In this document: positions 54,868-64,000 of the stretch, piece after piece
Layout of the letters: the number at the start of each line of letters is the position of its first letter
Numbering within the stretch: position 1 is the stretch's first letter
NCBI GenBank assembly: GCA_034440575.1
Contig: JAOTOL010001547.1
Location: 360,001 to 424,000 of the forward strand
DNA: 64,000 nucleotides
From: Imbricaverruca yamaguchii
Lineage: Eukaryota; Arthropoda; Thecostraca; Neoverrucidae
Reading direction: 5' to 3'
Notes under the pieces: generated by a model
What the model was told of the DNA's origin: nothing
The model's input: the letters and a program-made list of their open reading frames with translations, nothing else
The model's database searches: none
Program-made: the position numbers and the translations under genes

Positions 54868-56500
54868 TAAGGACATAAAGACATAAAAGGTTAGTGCAAC
54901 TATGAGCCACAAGGGCCCTTCTTGGTTACACTCTGTACAATGAACCAGTTGCCCACCAAATCTGTCAATCAGCCCTCCCTGTAATACTGAAAAGCAAGCC
55001 CTCTATTCTTATGATTGTCTATGCTGTTTTAAAGATGTTCAATGTGGTGCTACTGACAATGTTTTCTGGCAGCTGGTTCCAGTGTTCCACTACCCTGTTG
55101 ATGAAGAAAGTCTGCCTTAACCTTGTTCTGCTGTGGTTAACTTTAATTTTGAATTTATGACCTCTAATTGCATCATTTCTGTTAAATTTAAACATTTCCT
55201 CAAGATATCCCCTCTCCACACCATGGACAAATTTAAAGACTTCGATGAGATCTCTCAGCCTTCTATATCTAAGTGAAAACATATTCAATTTCTTCACTCT
55301 TTCCTCATATGCCAGGTTGCTTATGCCATTACCCATTTTTGTAGCCCTCTTTTGTACTCTCTCTAAAAGCCAACAATCTTTTTCATAGCTAGGAGACCAA
55401 GCTTGGATGCAGTATTCCAAATGTAGCCTGACATATGCACAGTAAAGCTTCCTGATGACTTCCTCACTATTGTATGATACATTCCTATTGATTGCCCCGA
55501 GCATTCTCAGTGCCTTCTTCCTGGCTTCCTTGGTCTGTTCTGATGTCCCCAATTTTGTGTTTAGAATAACACCTAAACCCTTCTGTTGAATCACTGATAG
55601 TACTTGGCCACCCATCAAGTATGGAGCCTCATATGCTGCTTACCTACATGCATGATCTTGCACTTATCAAAGTTAAATTTCATTTGCTACTCTTCGGACC
55701 ACTTCACAAGTTCGTCTGTCATTTTGCAGCGAGATATGCTCATTTTGACCTGTTATTGCCCTAAAGACTTTCAAATCATCCGCAAATTTCAAAACTTTAC
55801 TGTTTAGGCCACTTTCAATGTTTTTACAAATATAATGAACAGTAGTGGCCCCAGTATTGACCCCTGGGGGACTCCACTAAGAACATTTTGCCATGATGAC
55901 TATACCAGTTAGCATCACTCTTTGCTGTCTATCTGAAAGCCACAACTCTATCCATTTTAAGATGCTACCTGCAATACCGTGGGCCTGAAGCTGTATCATT
56001 AACCGTTTATGGCGTTCCTTGTCAAAGGCCTTACTAAAGTCAAGATATACTACATCAACCTCATTTCCCTGATCAAATTGTTCTGCGGTGAAGTTCAAAA
56101 AGTCCAAGAGATTTGTGAGACACGACCGTCCTTTTCTAAACCCATGTTGAGTATCTTGAATCAATATGTTTCCTTCCAGATAACTAACTATTCTATCCTT
56201 GATAATTGATTCGAGTACCTTGCAGACTAGGGATGTGAGACTTACTGGCCTATAGTTTTCAACTTTCCCTATTTCTCCTTTCTTGAAAATAGGAACTACA
56301 TTTGCCCTTGTCCAGTCGGTTGGAATTTCATTTTGTGAAACTGATCTACAAAATATTATACTAAGTTGAAATGCCAGTTCATTTTCAGCTTCCCGCAATA
56401 CCCTAGGATAAATTTCATGAGGTCCTGCTGCCTTGTTTGGCTTTATTTTCCTGATATGATTGTAAACAACATCACTATCAATGAATAATGTTTTGGAGGT
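54868..56500 (-). pseudogene. CR1/L2-type LINE, second copy, frame-broken reverse transcriptase
   Basis: Two minus-strand pieces. 55877-56398 holds the RT fingers and palm start: IPTDWTRANVVPIFKKGEIG, ENYRPVSLTSLVCKVLE, HGFRKGRSCLTNLLDFLNF and YLDFSKAFDKERHKRL. 55019-55618 holds the thumb and C-terminal part: ARKKALRMLGAINRNVSYNS and NQLPENIVSSTTLNIF. The FADD-bearing stretch between them (about 55620-55876) is broken by small deletions. The nucleotide sequence parallels the 39.9-41.2 kb copy but extends about 350 bp further 5'. It is non-functional. Confidence 0.95.
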
Positions 56501-56900
56501 TATGGTACATTAGGTTGCTTTGAGTTTTGTGAGTTTTGATACATTGCAGGTTATGTAACTTGAAGATTGTAAACATTGGATTCGTCTCTGTTTCAACGAT
56601 GTTCGTTGCAACGGGGGAAAACGACATGAAGAAAACATGCCTTTACTCCTCTCCCTCCCTCCCCCATGGAAAATCCGTTCGTGATTTTGTCTGAAACACG
56701 AGAAACCACACAAAGAAAGTAAAGCAAAATAAACTATAACATCCAGTATGTGCCCAGGGTGGACGCACCGAACTCTGAAAAGTAAAATACAGGTAAATGG
56801 AGAATAAATCATCTGACAGTCCATCCAGAAAGCCCCGTACTGAAATTCCGACGAAGAAAATACAGCCACCTGAGGCCAGCCAAACCATAGCGTGCATATG
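56501..56900 (-). other. Minus-strand open frame downstream of a promoter-like cluster
   Basis: An 84-codon frame (ATG at 56895-56897 to stop at 56643) lies just after the motif cluster at 56945-57025. It is rich in Phe, Trp and Cys (for example GGCIFFVGISVRGFLDG) and resembles no family I know. It could be a genuine small protein, part of a non-coding RNA, or chance. Confidence 0.2.
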
Positions 56901-56944
56901 ATAGGCCAGCCAGCTACTAGCCAGCTGGCCACTGTATCAATCCT

Positions 56945-57020
56945 CGAAGTATATATGCCAAAACCCGCCTTTCCAAAACCTCAACCAATGACTGACGTCA
57001 CTTGCATCTGATTGGTCAGC
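56945..57020 (-). promoter_or_regulatory. Promoter-like motif cluster (CCAAT, CRE, TATA)
   Basis: Read on the minus strand: GACCAATCAGATGCAAG (CCAAT box and octamer-like ATGCAA), then TGACGTCA (56993-57000, consensus CRE), then a reversed CCAAT (CATTGGTTG), then GCATATATAC (TATA-like, about 56950-56959). Order and spacing resemble a compact polymerase II promoter firing leftward near 56925. No transcript evidence is available. Confidence 0.4.
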
Positions 57021-57346
57021 CCTTGTGCAATTTGCTATTCACTTAAATGAAATCCTTCCTGCGGTGGTTTGACTGGCACGGAGCGCATACGCATAGATAG
57101 TTTTCAGCTCGCTAATTTAGCTGAAGTCTAGCTGAGGATCGGCGGCTCCATATAGCCGAGTGAAAAATATGGAAGCTATGTTTGGCTTGGTTCGGGACGT
57201 CCATGATGGTAGCCCAACTAGTTCAGATGTAAAAATATAATGATACTGTGGGCATCACGACATTTGGAGCGACATAATGGTACCACTTTTAACAAACAAA
57301 AAGATCGCCATTTACAACTGGAATAGGCAACTGACCTGATAAAGTG
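57021..57346. other. Intergenic, nothing recognised
   Basis: No feature was seen. Confidence 0.3.
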
Positions 57347-57698
57347 CTGCTATATCGGTGACCTGTGGTCAAATGCCGTGAATAACTTTTGTATTGGATC
57401 ATTAGTCATGTCCAAAACATCATTTATGTCATTCTTGGAGCATTTAAGCACGATCACAGCTATCTATGACAATAAGCCAAGCCACGCAAAACAAGTAAAC
57501 ATGTAGCCTCATTTGGCTTGTAAGATATTGTCCTAACGTCATGCAGTTTGTACACAATATAGTTCACTACTGTACCCAACCACCCTGATAATTTCGTTAC
57601 TCCAGCTTCCATAGGAACCGATATCCTATAGGGGCGGAATCCGATATCTCATGGTCCAGTGCGCGTAATTTTCAGAGGCCCTCCAGGGCGCGTGTTAA
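57347..57698 (+). repeat. Interspersed repeat family C, copy 2
   Basis: Partner of 34469-34816, ending CCAGGGCGCGTG|TTAA at 57695-57698. Confidence 0.75.
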
Positions 57699-58129
57699 GG
57701 GGTGAGAAACAGCCGATTTTGTCCGTCACATGTCTAATTTTTCAAGGAGGGCGTCCACGTGCATGAGAGGTGCCGATGTACAATAAGAGAAGTGTAGCCA
57801 GTGCATGTCACTGAGTAATACAAACAAGGGCGTTTCGACCAAATTATTCCCTTCCTGGCGCCAGACCCAATAAAAACGTGAAAAGCGCCGCTTTCGTTTC
57901 TAAACCGCCCCTCGTGTGTACGTACCATGCTTAGAAAAAAAAAGTTCGCACTATTGTGAGCTTCACCATTGTCGTCTCCATTCTGTGGTGTTGGGTTCGT
58001 GTCGATTGGGCCATTGTTTCGGTGCATATGCCGCATTGGTCTGGGCAGCCCAGTGTACTGAAATTGTCGCTGGCTACAATTTTGACCCCGAGCCTCGTAT
58101 TTTTCGTGTGATCGCAACGAAACCGGACT

Positions 58130-58700
58130 CGATGGTCGGAGGAGACTGCACAGTGATACATTATTCGCGAAATATGGTGGAATTTACCACTTTCTGAACA
58201 CTCAATCAACATCCTTCTCCCAGAAGTATCGACATCCAGCTCCTTCATGTCTCCTTATGACATCTTTGTGTCTCCATTCAAACAGCATCCCGTTTATAAG
58301 TATCATGTTCGTGCTTTCGATAAGGAATTGTGGACCACGTAATTTCGGAAAGGAATTTCAGGTAAATGGATTGCCTAAAATTTGATATGGCATACGATGG
58401 AAATTTATAGCATAGGTTGCCCCATCTTGAATATAGTTCTTCCTAAATTCTGAATCTAAAAACGAATGATGGAGGTACAGTCCTACACCTACACCATACA
58501 CCTACATAAGTACCTACACCATTGGCTCAAATTGGAGTTTGAAAGACGTCAAAAGCATTGTAAATGGCACTCATTCGATGGCAAATTTCGGCATTCCACT
58601 GTGCTAGTTTCGACATCTCACACCTAGCTATAAAAAAACATTATTTTAACCCCGAGTCTTCATGCTTTTGGCCGGCACCACTTGTAAATGTGTAGCGTCT
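58130..58700 (+). repeat. Interspersed repeat family B, copy 3
   Basis: CACAGTGATACATTATTCGC, ACCACTTTCTGAACACTCAA and TTTATAAGTATCATGTTCGT match 49.8 kb. GACATCTCACACCTA matches 28070 (CATCCCACACCTA). Confidence 0.7.
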
Positions 58701-59029
58701 GGTGCGGCAAAACCGGGCGTCAATATGTTAGGCGGCCATTTATCAAACGCAACTGTCATATGCCATGAAAAGTCAACGGAGTTTTGTCGGAACATTTGGA
58801 GCGCGTGGCACACGCTGACCGTGCCGAACTCAACATGGTCGCCCCCACCAAGTTACATTGGGACGGCGAAGATTATATCGACATACTTCTTGTCCCATTG
58901 GTGCAATAATGCGACCGGAAATGGTACCGCACAATTTTCCTCATCGTAAGCGAGGATAGGCGAGACATGCATGTGTCGTTCGTCGAGCATGCAGACTGAT
59001 GATGTAACGCGACGGCACTGTTCAGAGAA

Positions 59030-59420
59030 GCCCTCTTCCACACTGTTCTGCTGATCCTCCTCCGCGGTCTGAGCCCCGATGTTTGGAGCGCATTCCTGGC
59101 CGCTGAGTCACCAGATTCCTCACGTGCTCCGCGGCGGACGTGTGCCGAAGGTCAACAACTGGCCGGCCCGCCGGAGCCGATATACGGCCGCCCGTGTCGG
59201 CCTTCCGGTGCGGCGGTCCGGTGCCGCACGGCACTGATGTTCGGACACTGGGACCGGCCCGGTACAGTGGGGCGCAGTGGTAGGTGCGGTGACGTAGTTG
59301 GTGCCGCGATGGCGTCATCGAGCCGACAGCTCCGTGTCGGTTCTTGTTTATTCGCTTAGTCATTGGAGTTTTCGTCGAACGTCAGTCGCGGTCAACATTC
59401 GTAGGTGAGGACTGAGTGCG
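59030..59420. other. GC-rich block, possible CpG island or first exon
   Basis: Sharp GC-rich segment ending in CAACATTCGTAG|GTGAGG at about 59402, which would serve as a splice donor. It could be a non-coding first exon of a gene running off the right edge. Open frames here have no recognised homology. Confidence 0.3.
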
Positions 59421-59552
59421 CTCTGGTTTTGCGCGGCACACAATTTGCTGCGTTGAATTGAGGAATGGTCATCTGGCACCTAGGTACATAGTTGACGTTT
59501 AAAGAGTTATTCAGCACACGCACTTATGTGCAAAAAAAATATTGTAAAATAT

Positions 59553-59612
59553 GTAAAAATATTGTGATAAGAGGCAGTGCGGTTGCACTGCCTCTTATCG
59601 CAATATTTTTAC
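59553..59612. other. 28-bp-arm hairpin
   Basis: Arm 59553-59580 (ends GATAAGAGGCAGTGC) pairs with 59585-59612 (starts GCACTGCCTCTTATC). 27 of 28 positions pair and the remaining one is a G-T wobble. The loop is GGTT. Such a long near-perfect stem does not arise by chance; candidates are a very short TIR element, a young inverted duplication or a structured RNA. Confidence 0.85.
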
Positions 59613-61904
59613 AACGAATTACGCTGAATCATTGCGCTTTCGCCATTTAAAGATACCTAGTGCATCCTCGCGCTTCAAATTTTACCAATCATGCATTAAT
59701 GTGACATCGAGACCCTCAAAATCGTGCATCGTGCACCCGACCTCATGGTTTGTAGCTCGTGACCACCATATCTGTAGCACGCTGCCGGGTGTGTGCCACA
59801 AGATCCTCTGTACAGGGGCGTAAACAAAAGACATGGTCCGGTATTGTCATGCATGCTTGCTATTTGGAGCAAGGCACTACGTGCATTCATTCATACGCAT
59901 CGTTTGGCACACAGTGGAGTGCCAAAAAGGATTTCATTTTGATATTTGTTCGGTAGCCAGGTAAGGCTTCCTACTACTTCTACAGCCGTTGTTTTCGAAT
60001 GGCCTTTGGTGTTGAATATGAATAGGAAATTTGCATGCGAGTTTTTCAAACGTATTTTTTCTGCAAAACAAGTACAATTCCAAGATTGTATTAGAAGTAG
60101 CAAGCATGACATGGTTCTGACATAACTTCTGTGTTGAGTACCTGGTCACAGCGCCATCAAAGCCTCAAACACGAGTTAAATGCATATTTTCCAGGGAACT
60201 AAGTTTGAACTGTTGCACATGGCACATATCTTTACCTCAAGATAGGTGCATTATAATTCGGAGATAGTTATTTTTTTATTTCCAGAATTTCAGACAGCGC
60301 TGTTTTCTGTTTTTGTCTGGACAATCTGCTATTTGACGTGTATGCTCGATATATGCCCAATCCCCTCAGAATATATTACCCTGAGATATGTAGAATAGTT
60401 AATTGTGAGCACGGGGATGTAGAGACTATGTTAATGGCGGAGCTGAAGATTTCCCTTGAAGCCAGGGGAGCAGTCGCGTTAAAACAGTCCGGGCAGCATC
60501 ACCGCAATCGCGGTGGTGCATTGTTGATGTTCAGAAGAGCAGCTACTGTGTTGCGACAGGGGTCCTGCGGTCTGTTCATTGTTTCCCCCCATCAGCTAAG
60601 TTCACTGGCAGCGATGAACCCAGATCCCAAGGAGTCGCAATAGCCATTCAGGTATCTATCTATAGCTACGTGAGTGTAGCATCTCAAACCCCTTTAACCC
60701 TCCTAAAGAGCCACACTTGCCACGTTACGGTAGCATCGAATGACCACTGTGGAATGCGAGTGGAGGAGCTAAAGCCTGTCAGATCATGCCCTGGTTGTGT
60801 ATTCTTCTGCTACGGAAAACAACTTCGGCGGTACACTACGTTTCTGATGTACATTTTTCTTTGGATTTATTCAAGGGGAAAATCGTTTGGGCACCGAAGC
60901 ACACCTGCATCTTCAAGCAAAGCGAACAATCATAGTCGGCACCAACGGGGTTGGATTTGCGCTTTGTAATTCTGGATAATGCGAGGAAAATTTTCCGGTG
61001 ACCGAATACGGAGAGGGTATTTTCCTTCAAAGTTGTGATATTAGAATCTCAGCTTGCACTTTCTACTGAGTCTTCAACATCATAGAGCGGTTCACAGTCA
61101 AACAACGCTATTCAACCTTCAAATGAGAGATGTGAGCACATTTTTTAAAGATCATAATATCCCGGATGCCAGAAATCCAGGAACATCGTGTTTTTCAGGC
61201 TGGTCGCCGAAGTTTCATGACATTCATTATTACGTCATGAAGTTGCACATGGGAAGAATTCCATCCCATCATCCCTCCCCGATGAAAATTCTGTATGGCT
61301 ATATCTGATTCAACGATGGGAGCATTGAACTTTGCCACCTGCCAACTACCCCAGGTCGAGTATAAAACACTGCCATGTCATGAAAAGAATTACTGAGTCA
61401 TCTCTGTCTATCAGATAACTCGCCTTTTTGTATTTCGGTCTCCGAGTATGGCTCAAGGGTAGGGTTAATATTGTCCATAGAGGTAGCAGCACGTGAAAAG
61501 TTAGATATGTTGAATAAGCACGCACTTCTCTGGTATTTTGGAGCAAAAAAGTGCATCGATACCAGCGACTGATGGGCAACCTTTAAGCTTGGACAGTGTC
61601 GTGAAACTCCATTCCAGTAATTTAGAAGACAAGCAGTGCGACCGCCGCCCGTGCCCAGAGCTGAACCTGTTTGCGCGTCGCCCCCCGATGCTCCGGTCCG
61701 GAATGCTCTACAGCGGTGATTCAGTGTTCATCACAATTTGAATCTGCGCCAACGGCCGTGCCGTTGGACGCGAACCGGAGCCCGAGTCCGCGCGAACAGT
61801 TTCGAGTTCCATCCTGTGCACGGCGTCTGCGCGTCCTCGACGGTGCTCCTCGACCAGTGTCCTACAGTTACTTCACCATTAACTGTGTGGATGAAGGAGA
61901 AATT
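59613..61904. other. Intergenic or intronic, nothing firmly recognised
   Basis: A strong acceptor-like TTATTTTTTTATTTCCAG at 60268-60285 is followed by open frames without recognised homology (34 to 101 codons). A GC-rich patch lies at 61640-61830. No gene can be named. Confidence 0.3.
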
Positions 61905-62103
61905 GCTTAGGAATAGTGAAAGATTGGCAGAAAATAAAGGATTGCTACTTTGGGATTAAAAAGCGGAATGCCTTTCACTTCAGTCACATGCATTTTACAT
62001 TATTTAGCAGTTGTGTGCTTGACTGCGCATACATCATGTGGCAAAATGGTAAAAACTGAAGAAGATGAAATACCATAACTCCCTTAACTGTGCATTTCCA
62101 GGC
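61905..62103 (+). repeat. Interspersed repeat family G, copy 2
   Basis: Inverted partner of 46538-46745. It includes GAAAGATTGGCAGAAAATAA, TGCCTTTCACTTCAGTCACA, ATTTAGCAGT and the TTTCCAGGCCAC end. Confidence 0.75.
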
Positions 62104-62109
62104 CACATG

Positions 62110-62420
62110 ATGAATTATTTTGCACTGTCCTCGGCCGAGTGCCGGGTTGTTTCTGTGTGTCCGCGGGACGGAGTCGCGGCGGTCCCGCCGCGGCCGAGTG
62201 TGTTGTGGGTGGGAGCCGCGGCCGTGCAGCCGGTCCGGCTCTGACCGCCGACTGGCGGGGCCGTGCGGCCAGTCCGGCTCTGACCGCCGACTGGCGGGGC
62301 CGTGCGGCCAGTGGGCGGGCGGGGCAGCGCGGCCGGTGACGTGGCCAGATAGTCACGCGTCCGCAGCGCCCGTTGCTCAACGTCGAGTCGTTCCGCGTGA
62401 TGGACGTGAGCACGTGCCAT
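62110..62420 (+). repeat. GC-rich block with a 39-bp tandem repeat
   Basis: GTCCGGCTCTGACCGCCGAC then TGGCGGGGCCGTGCGGCCA repeats 2.3 times (62238-62315) inside a CpG-rich stretch of about 300 bp. It could be a promoter island. No protein was recognised. Confidence 0.75.
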
Positions 62421-63000
62421 GTCCGGGCTGATAAGGGGCACTTGTGTAGGTTTGTGGCCCGCTGGCCTGCCAGTCTGCTGGGTATACCGGTTGGTAAAGC
62501 AGGGCCGATCTAACTCAGTACGGTGCGAAGGGACAGTAGATGGCGTTGTTGTGTCGGTAGAATCCTGCGAATGGTGTGCGCAGAAATCGCAAAATTCGGC
62601 TGAAAGTTGACCTCAGATAGTAGGTAACAGCTGTGCGATTGTGTGGGCTGGCCCGGATGTGTACAGTTGGCATGCAGTATGACATCAGCGGTGATTAGCG
62701 CCATCTGTCAATGGTGAAGGTAAGATGAATGAAATGTAATGGTGAATGAAGGTGAATATCAATTATTATCATACAACGCCCGGAAACGGTTCACGTATGC
62801 GTTGGGACCCCTGTGGAGATGAGGGGTCCTCTGCGTCCCAACCTTGCGACAGAGGCTGACCCGATGAACACGGCCAACGGCCACGGCTCGAATTCAGTTG
62901 TATCGTAGGGTTCTTGACCTCCAAGCGGATCACTGGGTAGGCTTGCCCAAGAACGGTATTATGACTGGGAATGCTGGTGAAGTTCTGTTTTGTTATGTTG
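62421..63000. other. Intergenic, nothing recognised
   Basis: No feature was seen. Confidence 0.3.
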
Positions 63001-63480
63001 AACGCAGGTTCGTCAAGGGGTGTGTGTGACCAGTTGTTGAATGTTGTTGAAGGTTGTTCAGATGGCAAGGCATGCTTGGGGAATATGCAGGGTTGGTAAG
63101 TTTTATGGGGTTTCTGCGGTTGGATGGATATGCAGGTTTGGCGAGTGGTTCAAGAATGTTGGCTTGGAGAGGTTTGGACGAACATGTGGGTTTGTCGACC
63201 ATTCCATGCCCATGCAGGACAACTTGGTCGTAAGAAGGTCGGCTTGAATCCCATAATCTGCGGTATTGCCTGCGTTTGATCGCTGAGAGGCTGGCGACGG
63301 TATATGACAGCAGTTGAATGCGTCGCAAAAAAAAACAAGTTTCTTGAACGTCCGTGCAATATTTCGTGTGGCGTTTCGATGTGTGCAGGTTTGCTCAGCG
63401 GTTTGGATGACGATGCAGATTTGTTCAGCGACTTCAATGACTATGATGGTGTGGTTATGGATACGGTGAACTTTGCATGC
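63000..63480 (+). repeat. Decayed ~30-bp array interrupted by a SINE
   Basis: Words of the type GCAGGTTTGCTCAGCGGTTT / GCAGATTTGTTCAGCGACTT (63387 and 63416) and GCAGGTTTGGCGAGTGGTTC (63133) recur on both sides of the SINE at 63247-63346. Confidence 0.55.
63247..63346 (+). mobile_element. Partial tRNA-derived SINE, same family as 19381
   Basis: Matches the body and 3' end of the 19.4-kb SINE: GAATCCC, CTGCG, GAGAGGCTGG, then a perfect stem GCGACG / CGTCGC around GTATATGACAGCAGTTGAATG, then an A9 tail. The tRNA head is missing. The target duplication is weak (CTTGAA). Confidence 0.75.
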
Positions 63481-64000
63481 TCAACTCGTTTCCATTGAAA
63501 ATGGATTTCAGGGTTCTTAAAACAGGATTTCAACATGTCTGCAAATCCAAACAATTTAACCCAGGATATACAGGAAAATTCCTCCGCTGTACTGGTGTGA
63601 GTTTAATAATGCCAAGCAAAGTGCATCATCATTGAAGTTTCTTTCGATTCTTATTTGTGAGAAGTGTCGCATTGAAAAATATATGCAAAATTTACGTGAC
63701 TGTGTGCACTGAAATTGGTTTCTGTAGTTCAGAATATTTCTTCGTCTTCGTCAGATTCTAGACATCTGTTGACTAACTTTCCTATGCTCATGAAATTCAA
63801 AGTTTTCCCCGGAGCCATGCAAAATGGCATCGAGCTAAGTCACTAATTTGATCAAATACCCAGGCGCGTGGAGTTCAGATTTAGCGTACTGTGTTGAATG
63901 ACCGGTGGTGAGGCACAGTGGAGGTATGCAGATGTGTGATATGTGGTATGGCAGGCTGAACAAAAATAAACTTTACATTAAGTCGCAGCAACAACGTTGG
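63481..64000. other. Right edge, nothing recognised
   Basis: No exon, RNA or repeat match was seen. Confidence 0.3.

Noticed and set aside
60286..60400. Candidate last exon of the Bcl-2 gene after a strong acceptor at about 60285
   Set aside because: Using the second AG gives a short hydrophobic frame (ALFSVFVWTICYLTCMLDI), tail-anchor-like, but the rest of BH2 that should follow the Trp is missing. Too weak to annotate.

Overview
The window is eukaryotic nuclear DNA, most likely from a non-insect arthropod such as a crustacean or chelicerate. The reasons are: genes split by introns with GT..AG junctions, a 17-kb intron, heavy loads of SINEs, LINEs, MITEs and minisatellites, degenerate AACCT/TTAGG-type arrays (the arthropod telomere motif), and metazoan proteins. 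There are no bacterial operons. Coding exons are GC-rich inside AT-rich flanks. The taxon is inferred from style, not from a marker gene.

Genes. (1) A REEP5-type ER-shaping protein on the + strand in three exons, 578-704, 17736-18137 and 21932-21972. The spliced product is 189 codons, the length of human REEP5. (2) CWF19L2, a spliceosome-associated CwfJ-family protein, + strand, 28720-31075, with no obvious intron but one reading-frame break near an A6 run. (3) NDUFB1, a 57-residue complex I subunit, - strand, 32097-32270. (4) One unassigned coding-like exon at 33547-33710. (5) A Bcl-2 family (Mcl-1-like) exon, + strand, 51858-52505, ending at a splice donor directly after the BH2 Gly-Gly-Trp. 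Its last exon was not found.

Mobile DNA. There is an I-clade-like ORF1 with CCHC knuckles (11.2-12.2 kb), two 5'-truncated CR1/L2-type reverse transcriptase copies on the - strand (39.9-41.2 and 54.9-56.5 kb) and a third 3' fragment (34.3 kb). A TTAA-flanked piggyBac-like MITE family has four copies (20.7, 24.1, 35.0, 48.7 kb). Other repeat families occur in two to five copies each, some with terminal inverted repeats. tRNA-derived SINEs lie at 19.4 and 27.0 kb. The most unusual signal is a set of nine very short insertions (about 44-65 bp). Each is little more than a GGGCGC...GCGCCC stem-loop plus an A/C-rich tail, and each is flanked by its own 7-14 bp target-site duplication. The same stem-loop ends the full-length 172-bp SINE.

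Layout. 0-22 kb is the REEP5 locus, its first intron packed with MITEs, a roughly 2-kb imperfect palindrome (6.8-8.9 kb), an I-like element and a GC-rich, minisatellite-dense stretch (12.5-17.2 kb). 22-28.6 kb is repeats. 28.7-33.7 kb is the gene cluster. 34-51.4 kb is repeat-rich, with decayed ~30-bp minisatellites on both sides of a CR1 copy and a nearly pure G/T tract at 44.9-45.2 kb. 51.5-52.5 kb is the Bcl-2 exon. 53-64 kb is intronic or intergenic, with repeats, a strong 28-bp-arm hairpin (59.55 kb) and a promoter-like motif cluster (56.95-57.0 kb). The genes do not form a pathway; they are ordinary neighbours.
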